From Isoetes taiwanensis (Eukaryota > Streptophyta > Lycopodiopsida > Isoetales > Isoetaceae), in NCBI GenBank assembly GCA_021234155.1, contig JAJEKV010000195.1:186001-250000 (forward strand): a DNA stretch of 64,000 bases, given 5' to 3'. Below are positions 9,195 to 17,263 of this stretch, in pieces. The position numbers and the translations under genes were made by a program. Within the stretch, counting starts at the first letter, position 1, and every line of letters begins with the position of its first letter. Under the pieces are notes generated by a model that was not told where the DNA came from, made no database searches, and worked only from the letters and a program-made list of their open reading frames with translations.

Positions 9195-9440
9195 ATGGCC
9201 CCTGGTCAACCCGCCACACACGGCGTGTGTGTAGAAGGCCCCCAATGGTTTCGGCATGTAATCGATCTCATTACACAAGAACTGGAATGGCCCGTGCCTC
9301 CGCCGTCTTATTACATGGATGTCATCAACCCGGGCCACATGACGTATGACCCGACGGCTTCCTCATCGCCTCCTCGCCTGGGGTGGGAAGGGCGACCCGT
9401 TGTTGGATCGAGCCGCGTGTCCACCGATACCACAATCTGA
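9195..9440 (+). CDS. possible small protein E (81 aa)
   Basis: An ATG in a strong context (GCACCATGG) at 9195 opens a frame with VEGPQWFRHVIDLITQELEW and PVPPPSYYMDVINPGHMTYD, a globular-looking composition, ending at TGA 9440. No family is recognised. It overlaps coding-like frames on the opposite strand, so it may be a shadow of the histone-fold gene's N-terminal region, or the reverse. No promoter or poly(A) signal is evident. Confidence 0.25.
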   Translation: MAPGQPATHGVCVEGPQWFRHVIDLITQELEWPVPPPSYYMDVINPGHMTYDPTASSSPPRLGWEGRPVVGSSRVSTDTTI

Positions 9441-9557
9441 TCATCCGAACCGGAATATTGTGGCGCATAAAGGCCTCACCGGAAAAACTCCTTCCCCAAC
9501 AACCTTACCGGGCGGCAAAGAACCCGAGTAGGAAACACGTTCAGGTTTTGGAAATAT

Positions 9558-9588
9558 TCGTCCACACTATTATTAATAGTGTGGACGA
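9558..9588. repeat. perfect 14-bp-arm palindrome
   Basis: TCGTCCACACTATT and its exact reverse complement AATAGTGTGGACGA are separated by only ATT. The palindrome is unrelated in sequence to the 57-bp repeat family. It falls in the coding-like minus-strand region (VVHTINNSVDE). It could form a stem-loop in DNA or RNA, and no function is implied by sequence alone. Confidence 0.85.
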
Positions 9589-9857
9589 CATTCCCAAGGC
9601 TTTGCCCGAACCCTTCTGGAAGGGCAGTCTCATCTACGTCCATTTGCTGGCTTGTGATCGGCGGTCTCTGTGATGGTAATAGCAGTCTCGGCGCTGCTAG
9701 TAATGACCTCCTCAACATTCTGGCGCTGGTCAAGCGCCTCATTTTGTGGGATTTCAGAGCTAGCGCCTTCCATGGACATGAGCGGATTTTAGCAAGGGAA
9801 AGAAATTCAAATAAGCAATATTGTCTGTACCGATCCCATAAACCCCTAGACTAAAAA

Positions 9858-10012
9858 ATGTTTATAGTAGCCACGGTGCGAAATCGGGCAGTCTAAAAAC
9901 TGCCGACATCCTGTTTTCGCACCATAGCCACGGTGCGAAATAGGGCAGTCCAAAAACTGCTAGTCCAAAAACTGTCGACAACTTGTTTTCGCACCGTAGC
10001 CACCATTAAAGA
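9858..10012. repeat. palindromic 57-bp repeat array 3
   Basis: Palindrome starts lie at 9858 (left arm degraded), 9915 and 9987. The first step is 57 bp. The second is 72 bp because a 15-bp spacer segment (AGTCCAAAAACTG...) is duplicated. The final palindrome is cut after GTAGCCACC. The array lies downstream of the minus-strand gene that stops at 10792. Subtracting the retro-insertion and its duplication (609 bp), the original distance from stop codon to array was about 170 bp. Confidence 0.85.
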
Positions 10013-10164
10013 ATACCTAACATATACATCTAACAAGGATTTATTGCTGACATTGAATTGTAACAATTAATGAATATCATAGATGAACATTCATACAAAA
10101 GCATTTTCGTCATATGAAAACAATTGATACATTATAGAAAAGACAATTTATAGAAAAGACATTA

Positions 10165-10171
<7 letters not shown>

Positions 10172-10202
<31 letters not shown>

Positions 10203-10766
10203 AAAGTAAGAAGTTTTTGTATTGATCAGATAGGAAAAATTACAATACAAAGATCCCTTATGGATCAGATATAATTTAAGCACAAATGATCCCATATGGA
10301 TCCGAAATCATATCTGCAGCTACCGTATATATAAGTCTTCTCTCAACCTCTTCTTCCATTTAACAACAGAATACTACAGGAGCAAAATACTCATTTTCCA
10401 GAAACTGCAGATAAATCTTGAATGCTCTAAAACAACCTTCTGCAAAAGTAGAGATGAAGAGAAAAAGAGACAAAGAGTAATCTGAGCAGTCTCCCGCACT
10501 GCTCAAAGAAGGCACATGTGCTTCAATCTTGAATCAATTATACAGATTGGATACCAAAAGAGAAATTAAAAGAGATGCTGCATTGTTGGGATGTGCCAGT
10601 CAGCCCACCTGAAAAGCTAGACACACAGCCCAGCCGCCAAAGCTCTCTCCAAAGCCTGGTTCATAATATCTGGTCTTGATATGGAAGCCTCGTCCTGGAC
10701 ACAATCAAATCCCTAGCTCGGCAATCTCAAGTAATCTGTCATCTTGTTTCAAATCCATAGAATAAT
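10172..10766 (-). mobile_element. truncated retro-insertion (LINE 3' end or SINE) with 14-bp TSD
   Basis: A 30-nt T run (poly(A) on the minus strand) begins at 10172, and the insert ends at 10766. The 14-bp sequence GACATTATATTAAT flanks it exactly, at 10158-10171 and 10767-10780. This is the signature of target-primed reverse transcription. The 595-bp body has no long ORF. Its 3' end (minus strand ...CCTATCTGATCAATACAAAAAC then A tail) resembles the 3' end of the minus-strand LINE at 63228, so a 5'-truncated LINE copy is most likely. It landed 12 bp past the stop codon of the gene at 10792-11048. The perfect duplication suggests recent insertion. Confidence 0.85.
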
Positions 10767-10791
10767 GACATTATATTAATACAAAAGTTTT

Positions 10792-11040
10792 TTAAGTACA
10801 TTTCTTTTTCTTGGCATCAGGGCCTGGAGTACCCGAATCAAATTCTTCTAAGTCCTCTTCCTTTACTCCAGCCCCAATTGCATCTAACAGATACAATATG
10901 TCAGGGTCCTTCTGTGTACAGGACAAGCGAAGTGTTTCCTTGTCCACTCCACTCAAGCCTAGAGCTGATTTATTTGCAAGGACAGAGTACATTTTGAAGC
11001 CCCCGAAGACATACATTGCGATAGCCCTATCTACTGCTAT
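10792..11040 (-). pseudogene. C-terminal frame of unknown protein G
   Basis: The minus-strand open frame reads NYNRVIAVDRAIAMYVFGGF, then LANKSALGLSGVDKETLRL, an acidic segment, and the basic end DAKKKKCT before TAA 10792. It starts just where gene G ends in another frame, and its upstream codons overlap the G stop. The parsimonious reading is that it is the C-terminus of G after a one-base frameshift near 11050. A GTGAGC...TAGCAG pair 32 nt apart would also restore one frame, but 32 nt is shorter than normal plant introns. Function is unknown. Confidence 0.5.
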
Positions 11041-11047
11041 AACTCGA

Positions 11048-12280
11048 TTATAGTTTGCGGCTCACGTGGTTGCTAGCTAAGGACAGAGCTTTAAGCTTGA
11101 GGACCTCCTGTACTCCAGATGGACTATATTTATTGTGAAACACAATAATTTCCCCCTTGTGAAGGTAGCCCATATAATGTGCAATACTAGCGTCCCGACC
11201 TAGGGTGACTCTCTGATGCCTTGCACAGAAGTCATCAATAAATAACTCCTGCATAAAAGAAACATCAGATTCAAGAAGAAATAAAAAATGAAACCAGATA
11301 AATACCTCTCTCTTGTCCCGGTCGACAACAGCTGGGTTTGTTATTTTGAAAGAGGACTTCGACAGCTCACGTTCTATGAACACAGGATCAGTGTTTGAAG
11401 AGCTAGCAGCTTCAAATTTGACATCTTTCACTGCTTCATACCCTGCTTCAGCTTGCTGCATGACAATTTCAAATGCATCCTCTGGAGGTATTGAGGATCC
11501 ATCATAAGTCACAGCCTCCATCATTTGTCTGGGGACATCAGTCTCAAAGTATATAAGTCCTCCCGGGCCTACAACATGCGCATATATCTGGCCCAATATC
11601 TCGTTTTCTCTCAACCCGGTCACTTCAGATATGTCCGGCAGCAACAAGTATGGTTTCCCACCTACATGGATGGGATATGCTTCTGATAACCCCCAAGTAG
11701 ATAATTTTTTCTCAGAGACCTCCTCTTCCACAACCTCGTTCTCCTCATTTTCCAGTACGAGCTTCTCTTCCTCAGGATCTATCGGCTCCTCTACTGGTGA
11801 GGCGGGGCATTCTGTTTGAGCGACCTGTGCACTTGAAGAAGAACTGGCATCTTTGCTTGGCTTAGTGTAAATCATGTATGTGCTGAATATGATATCTAGG
11901 CCGAAAAAACTTTCCTTGCCCTCTTGCCTGCACAGTTCTGCAGGTAGTTTCTTCAAGAACCTTCTAATTCGGTCTTGATCAGGTTTTGGAAACATCTTGC
12001 TTAGTGTCACAGGACATGGTTTCACGTCAGGATCAGCTCTAGCCATGAAGCTATGAAGGATGCCGCCATATGCATCAGTAAACCTGTTACACTTTGCCAT
12101 AATGTCTACGCTCAGGCAAAAATTATTATATACAGTGGTTGCATCCACTGGTTCCTCTAGCTCCTCCTCGAACTCTTCTGGATGCTTCTGACGAAAATCC
12201 CCTTCTTTCTCCACTATTTTGTCATACCATGCGCTAAACAGCTCCCATGCCTTATCTGACCCGCTATTTGCCATTCTCAT
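11048..12280 (-). CDS. unknown acidic protein G (~390 aa, one 57-nt intron)
   Basis: The first ATG in frame is 12280 (MRMANSGSDKAWELFSAWYD). The protein has a helical N-terminal domain (to ~residue 140), a Ser-rich linker, and a very acidic stretch (EEEKLVLENEENEVVEEEV). A second folded-looking domain follows (AYPIHVGGKPYLLLPDISEV, EILGQIYAHVVGPGGLIYFE). Positions 11305-11249 read as a 57-nt GT...AG intron, with donor GAG|GTATTT and acceptor TTTTATGCAG. Its length is a multiple of three and it has no stop, so the frame is open either way, but the translated intron is hydrophobic and out of character. After it come CARHQRVTLGRDASIAHYMG and YLHKGEIIVFHNKYSPSGVQ. I know no homologue. The C-terminus probably continues in the frame at 10792-11040. 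Confidence 0.6.
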   Translation of the reverse strand: MRMANSGSDKAWELFSAWYDKIVEKEGDFRQKHPEEFEEELEEPVDATTVYNNFCLSVDIMAKCNRFTDAYGGILHSFMARADPDVKPCPVTLSKMFPKPDQDRIRRFLKKLPAELCRQEGKESFFGLDIIFSTYMIYTKPSKDASSSSSAQVAQTECPASPVEEPIDPEEEKLVLENEENEVVEEEVSEKKLSTWGLSEAYPIHVGGKPYLLLPDISEVTGLRENEILGQIYAHVVGPGGLIYFETDVPRQMMEAVTYDGSSIPPEDAFEIVMQQAEAGYEAVKDVKFEAASSSNTDPVFIERELSKSSFKITNPAVVDRDKREVFIWFHFLFLLESDVSFMQELFIDDFCARHQRVTLGRDASIAHYMGYLHKGEIIVFHNKYSPSGVQEVLKLKALSLASNHVSRKL

Positions 12281-12348
12281 GGAGCAGCGCCTCGATTTAT
12301 GACGCTTAGAATGTGAGCACCTTTGTAGCGGCTTGATTTGCAAGAGAG

Positions 12349-12770
12349 ACTAACAATGTGGCAACGATGCGAAAATAACACTTCCTTAATTTATGCTATG
12401 CACAAATTCGCACCGTGGCTACGATGCGAAAACAAGACTTCGATAATTCATTCTATTTACAATTTCGCACCGTGGCTACGGTGCGAAAATACCCCTTCCA
12501 TTTTTTATACTATGCACATTTTCGCACCGTGGCTACGGTGCAAAAACAACCCTTCAATATCTTATTGTATGTACAATTTCGCACCGTGGCTATGGTGCGA
12601 AAATACCCCTTTCATTTTTTATGCTATGCACATTTCCGCACTGTGGCTACTGTGCGAAAATGGCCCTTCCATATTTTATGAGAGCCACAATTTCGCACCG
12701 TAAGTACGGTGTGAAAATACATCCACAATTTATGTTGTACATAATTTCGCAACATGGCTACTTTAAGTCT
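12349..12770. repeat. palindromic 57-bp repeat array 4 (longest)
   Basis: Palindrome starts lie at 12406, 12463, 12520, 12577, 12634 and 12691, exact 57-bp steps, with a degraded unit before (12349) and another near 12745. The core arms are TTTCGCACCGT and ACGGTGCGAAA with compensated changes in some units; for example unit 12634 has an altered base in both arms (GCACTGT/ACTGTGC). Two alternating spacer types occur: CCTTCCATTTTTTATACTATG-like and CCCTTCAATATCTTATTGTA-like. The CCCTTCAATA part is shared with array 1, 6.6 kb away. The array lies between the 5' end of gene G and the stop codon of the minus-strand gene at 12828, 58 bp away. Confidence 0.92.
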
Positions 12771-12827
12771 TATATTCCAATGAAAGCAAATGTTTGCAAT
12801 TAATATAAACAATCACTTATATTTATA

Positions 12828-13214
12828 TTAGATAGATTCATATACAGATATGACTTTGGGTGGCATGCATGACCCCATTTTATCGCATTCTTCTCTGCGC
12901 ATTCCCACCTTCTGGCCGTCTATCATGAAATGGAAGAAATTTAAGTCTGTCTCAAACTCTAATTGCCGCCGAACATCGAATAGAGACCACTCGCTCTCCG
13001 CTCTCAGACTTTTGAACATCTGATTATCCTTATGAATGTTCAAATCTATGACAACGGAATGAGTGCCATCATTGTCATCTTGTTCAACAGGAATCCAGAC
13101 GTACTTTCTTCCTTCACGGACATTTCGCCATCTCCTATACTTGAAAGTGACATACAGAGTTTGTGCTTCCGAATGCAATATCTGAACCGAACCGTGTCTC
13201 GACTTATCCTGCAT
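12828..13214 (-). CDS. small unknown protein H (128 aa), possibly ubiquitin-like fold
   Basis: The frame starts at ATG 13214, immediately after an in-frame TGA, and ends at TAA 12828. The N-terminal half is basic and aromatic (TLYVTFKYRRWRNVREGRKY). The C-terminal half reads like a beta-grasp domain: SEWSLFDVRRQLEFETD, then LNFFHFMIDGQKVGMRREE and SCMPPKVISVYESI. That pattern (strand, DxRRxL helix, FxFMxDGxxV) is typical of ubiquitin-like domains, but this is a visual impression only. An overlapping frame upstream (LDFTMELCTECRISRD) could be an earlier part displaced by a frameshift. Repeat array 4 follows the stop by 58 bp. Confidence 0.45.
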   Translation of the reverse strand: MQDKSRHGSVQILHSEAQTLYVTFKYRRWRNVREGRKYVWIPVEQDDNDGTHSVVIDLNIHKDNQMFKSLRAESEWSLFDVRRQLEFETDLNFFHFMIDGQKVGMRREECDKMGSCMPPKVISVYESI

Positions 13215-13269
13215 TCAGTACACAGCTCCATCGTGAAGTCGAGCACTCCAACCTTCAAGAAATACACTA

Positions 13270-14380
13270 TCTAAAATCCACCGACTGTTGAACTGTAAAC
13301 ATCTTCAAGGTCTTCTTTACATTGTCGGTGCTCTTGAATATGTAGCAAAATAACAGGGGGTTGCTTTTGTGTTTTTGTATTTTTTTCCCTAAGGTTTTTA
13401 TATGATTTCGTGGCGTATTCTCGTGGGTGTACTAATGCGTACATCTAGAGTGCGCATGCATATTCCTTATTTTTTATAGCGCTTGCCAATGGTTTACCCC
13501 CCTTAAAAAAAAAAAAAATCTGATTCGTGGCATGCAAAACTCGAAAGCTGTATTTTAGGGTTCTTTGGTACCCATCAAAATTTTCCCAGAGTTGAAGCGA
13601 AAGGAGCGGCTTCTTCACGGCTCCTTTTTGGGTCTGTAGCAGAGTAATATGGGATGCTGCAGATATTGCCAATGCTATATACAGCCGAATAAGCATTTGA
13701 GATATATGTAGATTTCTGAGGCTGAAGCAGTGGTAGTGGTGTGGAAATCGCTTTAGGGTTGTTTGGAAATCGATTTAGGGCAGGACTTGTGGCCATGCCA
13801 CATGGTTGCATTCCGGATCTGTTTGGTGCAGCCGAAAATATACACAAAGAGATCATGAACCTGGATTGCGGGCTGGGCCGATGCCAAATCTTGCAAAATA
13901 CTTCCGGGCATCTTTGGTTTTCCGATTATCTCTTCCATACTTGCCGATAGCGACCAAAAAATGCCTGCCGAATCGCCTATGATAGCTAAAAAAAATGGCC
14001 CGTCGGATATGCTTAGATGCTGATTTGGTTATACCGGAGGGCATATACAGAGTGAGGGTTGATTCTGTAAGGCCAAAACATACCGCAACACATTGATCGG
14101 GCATTTTCGATTGCATCCGGAGCTCTCAAACCAGCGTTTCGATTGCATCCGAGCTCTCAAACCAGGCCGATGTTTTCCATGTGGTTAGCTCGAGTTCATC
14201 GCTTTTGCAAAATATCAGCAATACAAGGTACGATTTGATGCCCTACATCGGCTTCTCCATATACCTAGATAAATCTCTTGCTTGCAAATGGTTGATTTGA
14301 AGCTTTAGGTGAAGCTTACCAGTTGTTCCTAAGCCCTGCGCTAAAAAATAAATGGGACAAATGTAACGGATCTGCTATGG
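13270..14380. other. no supported gene
   Basis: Only short, mutually overlapping frames on both strands occur here. The duplicated phrase TTTCGATTGCATCCGGAGCTCTCAAACCAG near 14108-14163 forms a short direct repeat with one base difference. The region precedes the possible exon pair at 14411-14862 and could hold its promoter. I see no clear TATA box. Confidence 0.5.
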
Positions 14381-14410
14381 GATTAGATTGCGCACTATAA
14401 GCCCTTTGAA

Positions 14411-14862
14411 ATGAAGGATGTTAGTGATTGTTTGCTTTAGAAGTATGTTTCCCTGGAAGCAATTGAAAAACCAGATTTGAAAGACATAAAATACATGGAG
14501 GAGTTGCTTCAAATTGTCAAAAAGGAAGGCATACGATTGAACGATCGTGGATTTGGAGCTAATAAGAGCACCATGGGTCCTGCTTCAAGTGAAGCTGCAG
14601 ATGCTATGCTCTCTTGGGTAAGACATTTACCAGTTCATTCTTATTTGGCTTAGAGTTTATGCAGCATGTGTTTTGTTTTACGGTTGATTTTACTAGCTGA
14701 TTTTACTAGTGTTGAGATTTTAAATTTGAATTGCAGGTTAGATTTGGGGTGAAGGACCTTTCACATGTGAGGTTGCTAGATCTTGAAAATATAAGAGGAG
14801 ATTGTGCTGTGAAAATGATGCTTCAACTTAAGGAGGAGAATGGTTGTCAAAAGGACATATAA
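14411..14862 (+). pseudogene. possible two-exon gene fragment
   Basis: An open stretch to 14617 reads SLEAIEKPDLKDIKYMEELL, IVKKEGIRLNDRGFGANKST and SSEAADAMLSW. It is followed by a donor (TGG|GTAAGA), a 119-nt AT-rich intron (14618-14736) and an acceptor (GAATTGCAG|GTT). The second exon encodes VRFGVKDLSHVRLLDLENIR and ends at TAA 14862. The frame crosses the junction cleanly (W|V), which supports real splicing. Upstream, the same frame from ATG 14411 (MKDVSDCLL) contains one TAG at 14441-14443. This is most likely a decayed or captured fragment of a host gene. The family is not recognised. Confidence 0.4.
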
Positions 14863-15142
14863 GACACAATTCATATTTACATTGTCTCTTATATGTCCTT
14901 ACCTCTATTTTTTCATTGATATATCACTGCAAGGGATTCCATGCACAGAGTCTGTTCAACTGCTTTGCCTACGTCTGAACCCATAGGGAGACATCATACA
15001 CTAAGACACAATTCATATTTACATTGTCTCTTATATGTCCTTACCTCTAGTTTTCATTGATATGTCACTGCAGGGGATCCCATGCACAGAGTCTGTTCAA
15101 CTGCTTCACCTATGTCCAAACCCATAGGGAGACTTCATACAC
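14861..15142. repeat. tandem duplication, 142-bp period, with hairpin
   Basis: Two copies (14861-15002 and 15003-15142) share AAGACACAATTCATATTTAC, TTATATGTCCTTACCTCTA and CATGCACAGAGTCTGTTCAA with a few substitutions. At the left end GGACATATAAGACA and TGTCTCTTATATGTCC form an inverted repeat with a 2-nt bulge. The copies are diverged by roughly 5-10% by eye. They directly follow the putative gene fragment. Confidence 0.8.
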
Positions 15143-15163
15143 TACGAATCTAGGTATGTTTTA

Positions 15164-15211
15164 ATTTTTGGCCTAGTGGACATGCGTAGGTTCAAATCCT
15201 ACGGGGCACCA
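15164..15211 (+). repeat. tRNA-like relic with A and B boxes
   Basis: TTGGCCTAGTGG matches a pol III A box, and GGTTCAAATCC a B box. The 3' part GTAGGTTCAAATCCTACGGG makes a 5-bp T-arm, followed by GCACCA. The boxes are only about 8 nt apart, too close for a whole tRNA, so anticodon and variable arms are missing. It is a truncated tRNA gene or a SINE head, not a functional tRNA. Confidence 0.45.
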
Positions 15212-15595
15212 TATATCCATTCAAATCCTAGTTGTATATCCATTTTTATCTACACAATATTTCATATTCTAACGACTCTTGGAAATAGAATTCCTTATTT
15301 TACAATGTGCATTTGTTGTTTCACTCTACAAATTGTTCGACATGCAGATCAATGAAGATATCTCTTGTATTTACATTCTTTTTACTATCCTTATTGAAGA
15401 ACATAAACATTATAGATGTTTGTTTTCTCCTTGGTGGGTTTCTTGTTTGTTTGTTAGGGCCCGAAGGGCCCAAAAATTTTTATGATGTAACAACCAACAC
15501 ATAACTACCATTAACACAAACCATTGCATCCAACACATTTAAATTAAAATCCCCCTGAAACCCCCTTTGGTTTGGGTGCATATTCACACGGGGGG

Positions 15596-16601
15596 TTACA
15601 TAGGGCACCGAGAGCTGTTAGATGGGCATATTTTCCCTTTATTCCTTGATCTGGACCGTACATAGCGATCCTCGTTTGTGGGGTATGCATGTACAAGTTT
15701 TTGTATACTGTATATTAAAGTTTGCCCGCAGACTCCTCCCTTCTCCTTCAATGCCGTGAACATTTCCTGCGACAACTTACTCCGTGCTAATAAGATAGAA
15801 GTGGCATCCAGAGGCCTGCAGTATAAATCGGACAGGCTGGGCAATGGAAGCTCAGTTAGCTTGGAGCTTCGTGGAGAGCATTCATACCTCCAGAACCATA
15901 TACCCCTTTCTCTGAGCTGTACTGGTGTGCTACCTTCGAACAACAAGCAGCCCATATCTTGGTGAAAGCAATGGAATACACTACTTATCGAGTGTGAAGA
16001 GACAGTGTTCTCCACATCAGATATACACAAACCTGAGAGAATAGGAATGAACTGGATAAGTAACTGAACTAATTTGAATATGGATTGCATAAAAGTACAT
16101 ACTCACAATTTGCTTCTAACCGTGGGAAAGTTTGTCGCTTGCTTATTTTTTCTTTTGCCATATCTGTTGGAGTGTATACATGCCTTACTTGTACAAATAT
16201 CTCTTTGCCTGATCGAAATCCGACCATCAAAGCCTTCCAATGTGCAGAAACATCATTTCTCCTGCATCTTTTGACTCGCCATTCACCTCGCATTGCAGGT
16301 TGGAGTGTAACAAAGCTCCGGTCGACACCACGAAGCTTTCAAAGTCATTTCCGACTGTGATAGAGCTTATAGCCATCTAGTCACAGAATTCAAATCAGAA
16401 TGTGGAGCGAATCGAAATACTAGGAAAGGCTACGCGATTTTACCTTGATCGAAGTTTTTCTGTGGTTGAAACTCCCTTTGGTGCAGGTCGAAGCAGTTCC
16501 CGAGCAAACCGAAGCTCCCTTGGCGCGGGCAATCGATCTTCGCGCAAACTCTGTTGAGGAAAACACCTGAGCGGGAATTGAGGGCGGGAGCTAACGGTCA
16601 T
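15596..16601 (-). CDS. putative spliced gene of unknown function (three exons)
   Basis: Minus strand. ATG 16601 opens MTVSSRPQFPLRCFPQQSLR, running to a donor at 16444 (CAAG|GTAAAA). A middle exon ends at 16189 (TACAA|GTAAGG) after KALMVGFRSGKEIFVQ. A last exon opens at 16032 after ATTCTCTCAG and reads ISDVENTVSSHSISSVFHCF, PLPSLSDLYCRPLDATSILL and KEKGGVCGQTLIYSIQKLVH to TAA 15596. The upstream region is CpG-rich compared with the flanks, as expected for a promoter. No homologue is recognised and exon phases were not all verified. The last exon is the best-supported part. Confidence 0.35.
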
Positions 16602-16739
16602 AATTGCCACGTGTGTAATCTGACACCCGAAGCTACAGGCACGGATATTACCGAAGCTACGTGCAGTTGACACCTGGAAAGGTGAAACCAAGGCTCGGTA
16701 AAAAAGTTCTGTACAAGCTCGGCTCCCCATTAGCCGCGA

Positions 16740-17263
16740 GCTTTTTGACGTGGCATCGAGTAAGGGCCCTTATTTGACCTCAAAAAAACTCTAATGGCTA
16801 AAGGAAGTAAATCCATGGAATGCTGGAATTCTGGTCATTTTAATAACAAGGGTTCCCTTTGGTAGACAAATTCTAATTTGCAAGTAGAAGCACGTTTCAA
16901 TAAATAATGGGTCAAATTGTCATCAATGGGGTATTCTAAGGTCTAATAAATCTCTGCTTGCAAGAAACATGTTGAGAACATAAAATGCATATTGAAGCAT
17001 ATTCAATTCTGTTTTCTAGAGATGTCCACATAGACCAACAAAAGAATGCCAAAAAGAATCCAAACGTGTTTCCAGAGACTCTGGCCTTGTTTGATGATCT
17101 AAACTGGACATTCATATATGAGAAATAATTGCAGTAAAAAGCAACAAAACATTATGACACCTTGGAATGAATTGCCGAAATTGAAAAATGACAGTGGCAT
17201 ACATTGCTTGCAAAATAGCATCTATTAATACATCGAGTACATGCAATGAAATAAATTTGTTAC
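16740..17263. other. no supported gene
   Basis: AT-rich non-coding sequence. It lies between the CpG-rich 5' end of the putative gene at 15596-16601 and the last recognisable exon of the next minus-strand candidate. It may be intergenic DNA or an intron. Confidence 0.5.

Larger units (their letters stand above)
8897..9777 (-). other. coding-like GC-rich segment upstream of the H3-fold frame
   Basis: On the minus strand several open stretches in different frames precede the H3-fold ORF. One starts at ATG 9777 with MEGASSEIPQNEALDQRQ. The next has MDVDETALPEGFGQSLGNVV and a basic end. A third reads ITGPGMMIKIKRDQHAFAGI and runs to 8897. They could be exons or frameshifted remains of a longer N-terminal part of the histone-fold gene. 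No clean GT-AG pairs join them by eye. Base composition is clearly more GC-rich than the flanks. The alternative plus-strand ORF at 9195-9440 occupies part of the same DNA, and only one is likely real. Confidence 0.3.

Noticed and set aside
11249-11305. Equality of the gene G intron length (57 nt) and the 57-bp repeat period
   Set aside because: The intron shares no sequence with the palindromic repeat; the equal length is coincidence.
12338-12703. Open frame across array 4 with repeated CENxxSIxYxMHxFAPWLR-like units
   Set aside because: The 57-bp period is a multiple of three, so a stop-free array gives a 19-residue protein repeat by default; spacers show no codon-like conservation and the hairpin is the conserved part.
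5541-12770. The palindromic arrays resemble CRISPR arrays (26-nt repeat, 31-nt spacer, constant period)
   Set aside because: Spacers are not unique: they recur and fall into two related types across arrays. No cas genes occur, and the context is a eukaryotic nuclear genome.
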